Below, piece by piece: positions 1-9,957 of a stretch of 64,000 nucleotides of DNA. The stretch comes from Sinorhizobium fredii NGR234. GTDB lineage: Bacteria > Pseudomonadota > Alphaproteobacteria > Rhizobiales > Rhizobiaceae. The stretch lies in contig NC_012587.1 in assembly GCF_000018545.1 (NCBI RefSeq), forward strand, positions 186,001-250,000, given 5' to 3'. How positions within the stretch are numbered: position 1 is the stretch's first letter; each line of letters starts with the position of its first letter. Below the pieces are notes generated by a model. It worked only from the letters and a program-made list of their open reading frames with translations, was not told the DNA's origin and did not search any database. The translations under genes were made by a program, and so were the position numbers.

Positions 1-190
1 AGAAGGACGACTTGCCGGAGGTGAAGACGACGCCCTTGACGGCGGCATCGGCGGTCGTCTGGTCGACGATCGCATCGAGTTCGTCCATCACCTCCTCAGT
101 GAAGACGTTCATCGACTTGTCGGGCATGTCCCAGGTGACGAGTGCGATGCCGTCCGCGTCGGTTTCGATCTTGAAGTTCGTGTAAGACAT
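1..190 (-). CDS. FadJ-like 3-hydroxyacyl-CoA dehydrogenase/enoyl-CoA hydratase, N-terminal fragment
   Basis: Only the first 63 or so codons lie in the window; the gene runs off its left edge. The translation begins MSYTNFKIETDADGIALVTW and continues with the MPDKSMNVF stretch typical of the crotonase (enoyl-CoA hydratase) domain at the N terminus of multifunctional fatty-oxidation proteins. The start at 190 is preceded by a good GGGAGAGAG ribosome-binding site. It sits 21 bp downstream of the thiolase gene on the same strand, the usual FadA-FadB pairing, so it should perform hydration and NAD-dependent dehydrogenation of enoyl-CoA. The dehydrogenase half cannot be seen, so a simple crotonase remains possible. 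Confidence 0.75.
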   Translation of the reverse strand, partial: MSYTNFKIETDADGIALVTWDMPDKSMNVFTEEVMDELDAIVDQTTADAAVKGVVFTSGKSSF

Positions 191-211
191 ATTCTCTCTC
201 CCGGGATCGGA

Positions 212-1420
<1,209 letters not shown>

Positions 1421-1531
1421 GTCTCATCTCCCTTTCGTCGGCACCTCGTCGGGCCGCGCATCATCGGTTGGATCGGCCCGCGGGCGGAAAACCGCCGCGC
1501 GGACCGTTCCTCATCCAGGTCCACTGTGAAA

Positions 1532-3328
1532 TCAGAACGCGGCGGCGTCCAGCGCCATCAGCGTGTCGGCGCCGGTTTCGATGCGCGCCTTGCGCAGCGC
1601 CGTCTCCGGCAGGATTCGCTCCATGAAGAAGTTGGCGGTGATCAGCTTGTTCTTCAGGTAGTCCGCCTGTGCGGTTTCGCCAGCGGCAAGTTTATCATGC
1701 GCAGTCTTGGCGATCTTCGCCCACATGTAGCCGAGGACGACGAGGCCGAAGAGATGCATGTAGTCGGTCGAGCCGGCGCCGGCATTGTCGGGCTTGGCCA
1801 TGGCGTTCTGCATGAACCACATGGTTGCCGCCTGCAGGTCGTTGAGGCCCTTCTTCAGCGCCTTGGTGTAGGCGGAGAGCCTTTCGTCGCCGCGGTTCTC
1901 CTCGCAGAAATCGCCGATTTCCTTGAACAGCGCCATGACGGCGCGGCCGCCGTTGATTGCGAGCTTGCGGCCGACGAGGTCGAGCGCCTGGATACCGTTC
2001 GCGCCCTCGTAGATCATGGCGATGCGGGCGTCGCGGACATACTGGCTCATGCCGTGCTCTTCGATATAGCCGTGGCCGCCGAACAGCTGTTGCGCCACGA
2101 CCGTATGGTCGAAACCCTTGTCGGTCAGCACGCCTTTCAGGATCGGCGTCATCAGGCCGAGAATGTCGTCGGCCGCCTGCCGCTCCGCTTCGTTGTCGGA
2201 GCGGTGGGCGATATCGGACTTCAGTGCCGTCCAGAGGGTGAAGGCGCGGCCGGCCTCGTTGAAGGCCTTGATCGTCATCAGCGAGCGGCGCACGTCCGGA
2301 TGGACGATGATCGGGTCGGCCTTCTGCTCGGGCGCCTTGACGCCGGAAAGCGAGCGGCCCTGGAGGCGTTCGCGGGCGTAATTGGCGGCATTCTGATAGG
2401 CGATCTCGGCGATCGCCAGTCCCTGCATGCCGACGGCAAGGCGGGCCTCGTTCATCATCACGAACATGGCGTTGAGGCCCTTGTTCTCCGCGCCGATCAG
2501 ATAGCCGGTCGCCTCGTCATAGTTCATCACGCAGGTGGAGTTGCCGTGAATGCCCATCTTGTGTTCGATCGCGCCGCAGGAAACGCCGTTGCGCGCGCCG
2601 GGCTCACCGTCGTCGTTCAGCTTGAACTTCGGCACGATGAAGAGCGAGATACCCTTGACGCCTTCCGGCGCGCCCTCGATACGGGCAAGCACCAGATGGA
2701 TGATGTTCTCGGCCATGTCGTGCTCGCCGGCGGAGATGAAGATCTTCTGGCCGGAGATCCTGTAGGACCCGTCGCCGTTCGGTATGGCCTTGGTGCGAAG
2801 CAGGCCCAGATCGGTGCCGCAATGCGGCTCCGTCAGGTTCATGGTGCCGGTCCAGGTGCCGTCGACCATCTTCGGCAGGTAGGCGCGCTTCTGCTCCTCG
2901 GAGCCGTGCACGAGGATGGCGGCAATGGCGCCCTGCGTCAGGCCCGGATACATCATCAGCGACATGTTCGCGGCGGACAGGAATTCGCCGACGGCGGTGT
3001 GAAGCGTGTAGGGCAGGCCCTGGCCCCCGAACTCCTCCGGCGCGGCGAGGCCCAGCCAGCCGCCCTCGCGGTAGAGATCGAAGGCCTGCTTGAAGCCGGC
3101 CGGCGTAGTGACTGACCCATCGTCGTTGCGCTTGCAGCCCTCCTGATCGCCGGAAAGATTGATCGGAAAGAGCTCTTCCTCGGCAAGTCTGGCGGCCTCG
3201 CCGAGGATCGCCGCCACCATGTCCGGCGTCGCATCCGCAAAACCCGGCAGGTTGTGATAGCGCTCGAGGCCGAGCACGTCGTTGAGGATGAACAGGGTGT
3301 CGTCGACCGGAGCCTTGTAAATGGGCAT
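1532..3328 (-). CDS. Acyl-CoA dehydrogenase with C-terminal extension
   Basis: This 598-residue flavoprotein performs the first oxidation of beta-oxidation. It has the N-terminal helical domain, the middle beta domain ([13 protein letters not shown] near 163-175) and the C-terminal helical domain. The catalytic glutamate is probably Glu441 in [10 protein letters not shown]. It is about 200 residues longer than short- and medium-chain enzymes because of the extra C-terminal domain found in long-chain and DmdC-type members. It is the first gene of the minus-strand operon, followed by thiolase and a FadJ-like gene. The 420-bp region before its start holds a palindromic operator candidate. Substrate chain length cannot be read from sequence. 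Confidence 0.92.
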   Translation of the reverse strand: MPIYKAPVDDTLFILNDVLGLERYHNLPGFADATPDMVAAILGEAARLAEEELFPINLSGDQEGCKRNDDGSVTTPAGFKQAFDLYREGGWLGLAAPEEFGGQGLPYTLHTAVGEFLSAANMSLMMYPGLTQGAIAAILVHGSEEQKRAYLPKMVDGTWTGTMNLTEPHCGTDLGLLRTKAIPNGDGSYRISGQKIFISAGEHDMAENIIHLVLARIEGAPEGVKGISLFIVPKFKLNDDGEPGARNGVSCGAIEHKMGIHGNSTCVMNYDEATGYLIGAENKGLNAMFVMMNEARLAVGMQGLAIAEIAYQNAANYARERLQGRSLSGVKAPEQKADPIIVHPDVRRSLMTIKAFNEAGRAFTLWTALKSDIAHRSDNEAERQAADDILGLMTPILKGVLTDKGFDHTVVAQQLFGGHGYIEEHGMSQYVRDARIAMIYEGANGIQALDLVGRKLAINGGRAVMALFKEIGDFCEENRGDERLSAYTKALKKGLNDLQAATMWFMQNAMAKPDNAGAGSTDYMHLFGLVVLGYMWAKIAKTAHDKLAAGETAQADYLKNKLITANFFMERILPETALRKARIETGADTLMALDAAAF

Positions 3329-3438
3329 TGCTTTCCTCGCCTTGATGTCCCCTCGGGCGGCGCTGCGGCTTGCCCGACTTGATCTGCCTTGAGCGCGCCG
3401 AACGGTCGGTGTCGCATCGTTGGCAGGATGCTACAAAA

Positions 3439-3464
3439 TTTTGACGTTTGCGTAAACGTCAAAA
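3439..3464. promoter_or_regulatory. Palindromic operator candidate upstream of beta-oxidation operon
   Basis: Two perfectly complementary 11-bp arms (TTTTGACGTTT and AAACGTCAAAA) flank GCGT, about 110 bp before the acyl-CoA dehydrogenase start. The core resembles the TTTACGTnnACGTAAA-like sites known for MerR-type LiuR regulators of acyl-CoA and branched-chain amino-acid catabolism, and it could also suit a TetR-type fatty-acid regulator. It sits in the 420-bp gap (3329-3748) between the divergent dehydrogenase and podJ genes, which otherwise holds only the inverted repeat at 3620-3664. Which regulator binds is inference. Confidence 0.5.
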
Positions 3465-3619
3465 AATTTCGCATCGCAAAAAATTGGCGCGAGGCGGCTG
3501 CCGGGCAGATGAGCACCTTTTGAATGAAGATTAGGACCTGCGCAGATGGATAAATCGTTAAAAAACCGCGCCGATTAACGGGTTGTTTACCACGTTTAAT
3601 GAATTGTGGGCTGTGAGAT

Positions 3620-3664
3620 GGGCAAAGCCACAACCGGAAGGCTCGCGTTGTTGTGGCTTTGCCC
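3620..3664. repeat. 14-bp perfect inverted repeat upstream of podJ
   Basis: GGGCAAAGCCACAA (3620-3633) is matched by its exact reverse complement at 3651-3664 with a 17-nt loop, ending about 85 bp before the podJ start. It could form an mRNA hairpin in the podJ leader or be a protein-binding site. There is no U-tract, so it is not a simple terminator. Confidence 0.5.
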
Positions 3665-3748
3665 GCATCGGCTGGGCTGCTGAAGAGGAACGGACCTAAA
3701 CGCCCTTCCGCGGCTTCCACGATAGTCGACGACAGGGGCGAAGAGACA

Positions 3749-6700
3749 ATGAACGGATCGCGATCCAATCCTCAGCGCACAGGCAGCCCATCCTATGGCG
3801 ACAGGCCGTCGCTTGATGCCCTGAACCGGACAATCGAAGGCCTCGAGGCGCGCATCGAGGGCCTGATGAGCAGCGTCGGCCGCGAGCAGCGCCAGCCGGA
3901 CCGCCGGGCAGCGCCGGCGAACAACGCCGTTTCCGAAATACTCGACCGCCAGCGCGCCCTGAGCGGCGCACGGGAGCGGCTGCCGTTGCGCGAGCGCATT
4001 TCGGCGCGTCAATCCGATCGCCCGGTTCCCGCGCCCGCGCGCCTTGCGGAAGAGCCGCGGTACCAGCCAACCCCGCCGGTGCCGACCCAGCCGCCGCGCC
4101 CGTCCGCGGCAACCGATATCGCCGAGGCTCTCGTCGGCTTGAGACAGGATCTGAAGCGCGATATCAGCGACGGATTTGCCCGCGAAATGCATGCCCTTCG
4201 CTCGGAAATCCGTGGCATCAAGGCCGAGGCTTCCGAAGACCGCGGCTACGCCGCCGATATCCGCGCCGATTTGCAGCGGCTCGCCGACAACATCAATCAA
4301 CTCGGCCGTCAGGCACCCTCGGCGCAGGCCGACGCGCTTCGCGTCGAATTCGACGACCTGCGGGCAATGATCGACGGCCTGGCGCGCGAAGACAGCATGC
4401 GCCGCATGGAAAGCCGCTGGAGCGGCGTCGAGGATCGGCTGAATGCCTTCGACCAGAACCGTGATGACGAGCTCGTGGCGCTCGCCTACCGTCTTGACGA
4501 AATCAAGTCGCAGATCGGCACGCTGAGCCAGGTCTCGGCGGTCGATATGCTGGAGGACAAGCTCGTCGTCGTGGCGCGGGCGATCGAGACGCTCGGGCGC
4601 CAGATGGAGCCGGACGACAGGCGCTTCGCCTCGCAGTTCGCCGAACTCGATCAGCGGCTCGACGAAATCAGCCGGGCGGTCGCCGTCGGCCGCAATGCCG
4701 CCAGCCTCGACAGCGCCTTCGTCAACCGGCTGGAAAACCGCCTTGGCGATCTCTCGCACCAGATCGACAATCTTGCTCGCCCGGTGGACGCTGGCCTTGG
4801 CGCACGGATCGAGGCGCTGTCGGCGCGCGTCGAAGACCTTGCCGGCGACAGGGCCGCGGCCCGGCTCGAGGAACGGCTCGATCAGCTTTCCGCGCTGCTG
4901 GAGCGCAGCCAGCGCAATGTGGCGCCGGAACTGGCGGACTACCTTGCCGATATTTCGCGCAGGATCGAGGCGCTGGACCAGGGCAGCGTCAACGATGTCC
5001 TGGCGGAACGATTGGATTACCTCGCCCGCCGAATCGACGAACTGGACGGCCATGGCGAATCGCCGGCGCCGGACATGCGCTTCGACCGGCTCGAGGACCG
5101 GCTTGCCGATATCGCGCAGCGCCTGGAGGAAACACAAGCCGCGCCGTTCGACGATCGCGAGGCGCTGCGCAATCTCGAAGCGCAGATCGGCAATCTCTCG
5201 GCGCTGGTGAGCCGGTCGCATCAGGAGCCGGCCGGCGCCGCGCCGATCGAGTTCGAAAGCCGCATGACGGCGCTCGAAGACTATCTGGCGACCAGCGACG
5301 AATACATCATCGAAGCGGCCCGGCAGGCCGCCGAAGCGGTGATGGAGGCCTATGCCCGGAACGGCATGCCGCAGACCGCCTCTGGCACCGACATGGCGGC
5401 GATCTCGGCGCTCGCCGAAGATCTCCGGGCGCTCGAGGATATCAGCCGTTCGAGCGAAGAGCGCACGGCGCGCACCTTCGAGGCCCTGCACGACACGCTC
5501 GTCCACATCGCCGAGAAACTGGAACGGCTCGAAGAACGAGAGCCGGGTGCCGGCGTGCGGATCGCCTCGCCCAACGCGCCGGCAATGCCGAAAGCGGTGG
5601 AGCCTGAATTTGCAGGTGCTTTCAACGAAGCCGATCTTGCGCGGCAGGGAAGCCTTCAGCGGCTTGGAACGGCTGTTGATGCCGACGTTGACGTCACGGT
5701 CGCAAGCCCGGTCGCCGCCGACCTGTCTCCCTCCGGCGCTGCTTCGCAGGTCGCGGTCCCGGCAGCAAAAGCCGGCTTGCTCGCCGGCCTGACCAGGCGT
5801 TTCTCCGCCAAGCGCAACGAGACGGCGCCCGCGCAGGCGCGCCAGATGGTCGAGCCCACCCCCTCGATCGATCCGTCCGAAATGCTCGCCCCGGAGGACG
5901 CCAACCAGTTGCTCGAGCCGGGCTCCGGCGTACCGGACGTCAAGAAGATCCTCGAGCGCGTGCGGGCCGGGCAAATGGCCCGCGGCGGCCAGTCGGCAGA
6001 CGGCGGCGAAAAGGCGGATTTCATCGCTGCGGCCCGCCGTGCTGCGCAAATGGCCGTTGAGGAAGCCGATTCGCTGAAGAGCGCCAAGGACCATAAGGGA
6101 CCGTCCGCCGCAGGGGGTGCCTTCGCCCGCCATCGCCGCCCGATCCTCATGGCGGTCGGTGCGGTGCTGCTGGCGATCATGTCCTATCCGCTGGTCAGCA
6201 CGATGCTGAAGGACAGGGACGCAGAGAGCGTCCAGCCTGCCGCGGCGATCGAACGCAAAGCTGAAGCCGAAATTGCGCCGAAGGCCGTCGGCGAGGAAGC
6301 GGCCAAGCCGCTTGCCGCTGCGGTCGCGGCAAAGCCCGCCGGGCTGCCGAAGGCTGCCGCTCCGGTCGAGAAGACCGGCACGCCCCCCATTGCGACGAAG
6401 GCAGCCGCGACGGGAGGCGACAAGCCTGCCGCAGCCGTTCCGGCCGTCGAGGCTGGCCAGGCGCCCCTCTTGCAGCCCGTGGCCGAGCCGGCAAAGTCGG
6501 GGCCGGTCTCGACATTCCAGCCGACGAGCCCAGGCGCACCCACGGTCGCGAATTTTGCGCCGGTCAAGGCGAACGAAATCGTCCTGCCCGAAGGCTTTGG
6601 TCCGCCGGCGCTGTTGACTGCCGCGAAGGGCGGCGATCCGCTCGCCTATTACGAGATCGGCACCCGTTTCACCGAGGGACGCGGCGTCAAGGAAGATCTT

Positions 6701-7432
6701 GTCGAAGCTGGCAAATGGTATCAGCGCGCCGCCGATGCCGGCGTCGTTCCGGCCGCCTACCGTCTCGCCAATCTCTACGAGAAGGGGGCGGGCGTTGCGC
6801 GGGATGCCGCCAAGGCCAAGGCCCTCTACCAGAAGGCCGCCGAGGCGGGCAACGCCAGTGCGAGCCACAATCTCGCGGTGATGCTTGCCAGCGGCCGCGA
6901 TGGTGCGCCGGATCTCGCCGCAGCCGCGAAATGGTTCGAGAAGGCCGCCGATCTCGGCGTCCGCGACAGCCAGTTCAATCTCGCCGTGCTCTATGCCCGG
7001 GGCAACGGCGTCGCTCAGAGCCTCGAGGACTCCTACAAGTGGTTCGCGATCGCCGCGCGCGACGGCGACAAGGACGCCGGCGAAAAGCGCGACGAGATCG
7101 CCAAGGCGCTGAAGCCCGAGGAGCTCGCGAGCGCCAAGGCGAAGGCCGAGGCCTGGAAAGTCCAGCCGGTCGATGCCGGCGCGAATACGGTGGATGTTCC
7201 GGACGCCTGGATCGGACCCTCGACGAAGACGGCGTCGGTCGACATGACGAAGGCGGTGCGCAACATCCAGGCCATTCTCAACAACAACGGCTTCGATGCC
7301 GGCGCGCCCGACGGCCACATGGGCAAGAAGACGATCGCCGCGATTAAGGCGTTCCAGAAGTCGATCGGCCACGAGCCGACCGGTGAAGTCACCGACGAAC
7401 TGGTGAAGGAACTTTTGAAGCGCAATTCATGA
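3749..7432 (+). CDS. podJ: PodJ-like polar localization protein (coiled coil, TM, Sel1 repeats, peptidoglycan-binding domain)
   Basis: A 1227-residue protein. I start it at ATG 3749 (MNGSRSNPQ), which follows a GGGGCGAAGAG ribosome-binding site; the reading frame is open further upstream. Residues 20-650 are heptad-rich, charged and predicted coiled coil with many RLDEL/RIEAL repeats. A proline/alanine-rich stretch follows. One transmembrane helix lies near 800-820 (ILMAVGAVLLAIMSYPLV), then Sel1-type TPR repeats near 960-1110 (YYEIGTRFTEGRGV, YRLANLYEKGAGV) and a C-terminal peptidoglycan-binding domain (about 1167-1225). This is the architecture of Caulobacter PodJ, which organises the cell pole, and of the Sinorhizobium homologue PodJ1. 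The cytoplasmic coiled coil should recruit polarity factors while the periplasmic tail senses the wall. Confidence 0.88.
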   Translation: MNGSRSNPQRTGSPSYGDRPSLDALNRTIEGLEARIEGLMSSVGREQRQPDRRAAPANNAVSEILDRQRALSGARERLPLRERISARQSDRPVPAPARLAEEPRYQPTPPVPTQPPRPSAATDIAEALVGLRQDLKRDISDGFAREMHALRSEIRGIKAEASEDRGYAADIRADLQRLADNINQLGRQAPSAQADALRVEFDDLRAMIDGLAREDSMRRMESRWSGVEDRLNAFDQNRDDELVALAYRLDEIKSQIGTLSQVSAVDMLEDKLVVVARAIETLGRQMEPDDRRFASQFAELDQRLDEISRAVAVGRNAASLDSAFVNRLENRLGDLSHQIDNLARPVDAGLGARIEALSARVEDLAGDRAAARLEERLDQLSALLERSQRNVAPELADYLADISRRIEALDQGSVNDVLAERLDYLARRIDELDGHGESPAPDMRFDRLEDRLADIAQRLEETQAAPFDDREALRNLEAQIGNLSALVSRSHQEPAGAAPIEFESRMTALEDYLATSDEYIIEAARQAAEAVMEAYARNGMPQTASGTDMAAISALAEDLRALEDISRSSEERTARTFEALHDTLVHIAEKLERLEEREPGAGVRIASPNAPAMPKAVEPEFAGAFNEADLARQGSLQRLGTAVDADVDVTVASPVAADLSPSGAASQVAVPAAKAGLLAGLTRRFSAKRNETAPAQARQMVEPTPSIDPSEMLAPEDANQLLEPGSGVPDVKKILERVRAGQMARGGQSADGGEKADFIAAARRAAQMAVEEADSLKSAKDHKGPSAAGGAFARHRRPILMAVGAVLLAIMSYPLVSTMLKDRDAESVQPAAAIERKAEAEIAPKAVGEEAAKPLAAAVAAKPAGLPKAAAPVEKTGTPPIATKAAATGGDKPAAAVPAVEAGQAPLLQPVAEPAKSGPVSTFQPTSPGAPTVANFAPVKANEIVLPEGFGPPALLTAAKGGDPLAYYEIGTRFTEGRGVKEDLVEAGKWYQRAADAGVVPAAYRLANLYEKGAGVARDAAKAKALYQKAAEAGNASASHNLAVMLASGRDGAPDLAAAAKWFEKAADLGVRDSQFNLAVLYARGNGVAQSLEDSYKWFAIAARDGDKDAGEKRDEIAKALKPEELASAKAKAEAWKVQPVDAGANTVDVPDAWIGPSTKTASVDMTKAVRNIQAILNNNGFDAGAPDGHMGKKTIAAIKAFQKSIGHEPTGEVTDELVKELLKRNS

Positions 7433-7821
7433 GGGCAGGGGAGGCCTTTCCCTCAAGAACGCCAGTGGTTCGCCACCGTCCTTTCGGCGCCCCGGCGCCG
7501 CAATGAGCCGCAAACCGCGGATGACCGGGCGACGGCGCGGAAACTGCGGCTCCATGTCCCTGAAAAGGTTGACAGCTCCCGCCCGAGGGCGCATGAGCGG
7601 AGGCGCCGTCAGACATCCCTTTGTGGACGCAGGCGGTCGGTCGAGATGCCCCTGCTCGTGGTGAATTTCCGCCACTTCGAAGAATCCCGCCATGCCTCGC
7701 CCCGAAGCGGGGTGCGAATAATTCAAAGCATTGCACGATTCCTAAATCGTTTCCGGTTAGGAGTTGTGCAGTTGCAGTTGTCACCCGCTGTGCGGGTTCG
7801 TTGTTACATCGAGGTTTGGCC
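7433..7821. other. Intergenic region podJ to TauE-type gene
   Basis: This 389-bp gap has no credible gene; open frames here are extensions of the TauE frame or antisense noise. It contains short GC-rich inverted repeats soon after podJ (around 7431-7455 and 7486-7500) that could aid termination but lack U-tracts. A degenerate RIME-like half element lies at 7722-7771. Confidence 0.5.
7722..7771. repeat. Degenerate RIME1-like half element
   Basis: TGCACGATTCCTAA (7729-7744 region) pairs imperfectly (12 of 14) with TTAGGAGTTGTGCA (7757-7770). The sequence order (ttcaaagcat, then TGCA..CCTAAATCG, then ..TTAGGA..TGCAG) mirrors the right palindrome of the two better RIME1 copies at 24926 and 33661. 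I read it as a decayed copy; it lies just upstream of the TauE-type gene. Confidence 0.35.
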
Positions 7822-8748
7822 GTGACGGTCTATCTGCCCATTGCAGAATTGTCGGTGAACATATTCATCATTCTCGGCATGGGCGCGGCCGTCGGTTTTC
7901 TGTCGGGCATGTTCGGGGTGGGCGGCGGCTTCCTGATCACGCCTCTCCTGATCTTCTACAACATTCCGCCGGTGGTGGCGGTGGCGACCGGGGCGAACCA
8001 GGTGGTCGCCTCATCGATCTCCGGAGCGATCACCCATTTCCGGCGCGGCACGATCGACATCAAGCTCGGAACGGTGCTGCTCTGCGGCGGTCTCGTCGGC
8101 GCGACCCTGGGTGTCTGGCTGTTTTCGCTGCTGCGCAGCATCGGCCAGCTCGATCTCGTCATTTCGCTGCTCTACGTCGTCTTGCTCGGCTCGGTCGGCG
8201 GCTTGATGCTCTGGGAGAGCATCGGCGCGATGCGCAAGGCGGCCAGGAACCAGCCGACTCAGTTGCGCCGGCCCGGCCAGCACAACTGGATCCACGGCCT
8301 GCCGCTGAAGATGCGCTTCAAGAAGTCGAAGATCTATCTGAGCGTCATCCCGGTCGCCACGCTCGGCTTCTCAATCGGCATCCTCACGTCGATCATGGGT
8401 GTCGGCGGCGGTTTCATCATGGTGCCGGCGATGATCTATCTCCTGCGCATCCCGACCAGCGTCGTCGTCGGGACCTCGCTGTTCCAGATCGTCTTCGTCT
8501 CGGCCTATACTGTGATCGTCCAGGCCTCGACCAATTATACGGTCGACATCGTGCTGGCCTTCGTCCTGATGATCGCCGGCGTCATCGGCGCGCAATACGG
8601 CGTGCGGGTCGGCCAGCGGCTGCGCGGCGAGCAGTTGCGGGCCCTTCTGGCGCTGCTCGTGCTTGCGGTCGGCATCCGCCTGGCGATCGAGCTCATCATT
8701 CCGCCGAAGGACATCTATTCGGTGGTTTCCGCGGGGTTCGGCTTCTGA
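7822..8748 (+). CDS. TauE/SafE-family sulfite/organosulfonate exporter-like permease
   Basis: A 308-residue polytopic membrane protein. I use the GTG at 7822, preceded by GAGG at 7811, because residues encoded upstream are not membrane-like and overlap the repeat. It shows the twofold TauE/SafE repeat with glycine-rich motifs GFLSGMFGVGGGFLITP near the N terminus and GILTSIMGVGGGFIMVP in the second half, and about eight transmembrane helices. Family members are proposed to move sulfite, sulfoacetate or other small anions. The stop overlaps the start of the following Alph_Pro_TM gene by one base (TGATG), so the two are translationally coupled and probably work together. Confidence 0.88.
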   Translation: MTVYLPIAELSVNIFIILGMGAAVGFLSGMFGVGGGFLITPLLIFYNIPPVVAVATGANQVVASSISGAITHFRRGTIDIKLGTVLLCGGLVGATLGVWLFSLLRSIGQLDLVISLLYVVLLGSVGGLMLWESIGAMRKAARNQPTQLRRPGQHNWIHGLPLKMRFKKSKIYLSVIPVATLGFSIGILTSIMGVGGGFIMVPAMIYLLRIPTSVVVGTSLFQIVFVSAYTVIVQASTNYTVDIVLAFVLMIAGVIGAQYGVRVGQRLRGEQLRALLALLVLAVGIRLAIELIIPPKDIYSVVSAGFGF

Positions 8749-9551
8749 TGCGCGCGCTCGCCCGTCTCGTCCTGTTTGCTGCCGCTTTGACGGTTTGCGG
8801 GCCGGTGGCGGCGCAGTCGCTCGAGCGGGAAGTCGGGGACTTCACCGAAAAGCTCGAGATCGGCATCTCGACGGACGAGATTTCCATCACCTCCGATTTC
8901 CGCGGTGCCGACCTGACGATCTTCGGCGCCATCGACGGCTTCGACGCCGACCTTCTCGCCCAGGGCAAGTACAACATCATCGTCGTGCTCGAAGGGCCGA
9001 AGGACAATGCAACGGTACGCAAGAAGCAGCGTGTCTTCGGGATCTGGGTCAACACCCAGTCGATGACCTTCGAGCTGGTGCCGGAGGCTTATTCGCTGTC
9101 GAGCACGCGTGACATCGCGACGATCGCACCGCCGCGCGACATCGCCAATATGGGCATCGGCGTCGACCACATGCGGCTGGTGCCGCTCGGCTTCATCGGC
9201 GACGGCAGCAGCCTCGGCGAGTTCCGCAACGCGTTTCGGCGCATCCGCGAGGAGAGCGGCGTCTACCAGCGCGATCCGGGCGGCGTGCAGTTCATCAGTT
9301 CGAGCCTGTTCAAGGCATCGGTCCGCCTCCCGGCCAATGTCCCGAACGGCATTCATGTGGTGCGCGCCTATCTCTTCCGCGACGGCCTCTTCGTCGCCGC
9401 CAAGGCCCTGCCGCTCCGGGTGGTGAAAACCGGCCTCGAACAGGCGATCACCCGCGCCGCGCACGAGCAGCCGCTCATCTACGGCTTTCTGGCCGTGACA
9501 CTCGCGGCGATCACCGGCTGGGGCGCGAGCCTGCTGTTCCGCAAGGAGTGA
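8748..9551 (+). CDS. Alph_Pro_TM/TIGR02186-family membrane-anchored periplasmic protein
   Basis: A 267-residue protein with an N-terminal signal peptide (LARLVLFAAALTVCGPVAAQS, cleavage after AQ), a periplasmic beta-rich domain and one C-terminal transmembrane helix (IYGFLAVTLAAITGWGASLLF) ending in a short basic tail. This matches the uncharacterised alphaproteobacterial family known as TIGR02186 or Alph_Pro_TM, which is typically encoded next to TauE-like permeases. The start overlaps the permease stop. Its function is unknown; a periplasmic accessory or substrate-binding role for the permease is inference. No cysteine metal motif or enzyme signature is visible. Confidence 0.82.
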   Translation: MRALARLVLFAAALTVCGPVAAQSLEREVGDFTEKLEIGISTDEISITSDFRGADLTIFGAIDGFDADLLAQGKYNIIVVLEGPKDNATVRKKQRVFGIWVNTQSMTFELVPEAYSLSSTRDIATIAPPRDIANMGIGVDHMRLVPLGFIGDGSSLGEFRNAFRRIREESGVYQRDPGGVQFISSSLFKASVRLPANVPNGIHVVRAYLFRDGLFVAAKALPLRVVKTGLEQAITRAAHEQPLIYGFLAVTLAAITGWGASLLFRKE

Positions 9552-9719
9552 TGCGGAACCGAGCTGTAGCTTCTCGGCCCTTCGCCGGCGTTGGCGCGTT
9601 CCCTTTTGTGTGCTTGGGGTTTAAGAGAGGGCTGAAGATCAGCAACGCCCCTTCTGCCCTTGCGCCGAAAGGGCGGCGACAAGTTCGGGAGACCGCCTCC
9701 CGGAAGCAGAGGAAAGCCC

Positions 9720-9956
9720 ATGAAACCGATTTTCGTGCAATTGCAATGCGCTCCCGGCCGGACGTACGATGTCGCCGACGAGATCTACCGCAAGGAAATC
9801 GTCTCGGAGATGTATTCGACGAGCGGTGACTACGACCTGCTCTTGAAGATCTATGTCGAGGAAGGCCAGGATATCGGCAAGTTCATCAACGACAATATCG
9901 CCAGCGTTCCGGGCATTTCCCGTTCGCTGACGACGCTCACCTTCAACGCCTTTTAG
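9720..9956 (+). CDS. Stand-alone Lrp/AsnC ligand-binding (RAM) domain protein
   Basis: A 78-residue protein starting MKPIFVQLQCAPGRTYDVAD, with AGAGGAAAG as ribosome-binding site. It consists only of the alpha-beta RAM effector domain of Lrp/AsnC regulators (EMYSTSGDYDLLLKIYVEEGQDIGKFI, then VPGISRSLTTLTF) and lacks the helix-turn-helix. Such small proteins form amino-acid-binding oligomers and may modulate full-length Lrp proteins or an enzyme. It lies about 170 bp after the Alph_Pro_TM gene and is convergent with the phosphoesterase gene, whose stop is one base away. Confidence 0.85.
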   Translation: MKPIFVQLQCAPGRTYDVADEIYRKEIVSEMYSTSGDYDLLLKIYVEEGQDIGKFINDNIASVPGISRSLTTLTFNAF

Positions 9957-9957
9957 A

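Noticed and set aside
3596..7372. A 1258-residue minus-strand open frame opposite podJ
   Set aside because: It is the antisense shadow of a GC-rich gene: arginine-, glycine- and leucine-rich low-information translation with no domain, while the plus strand gives coiled coil, transmembrane, Sel1 and peptidoglycan-binding domains.
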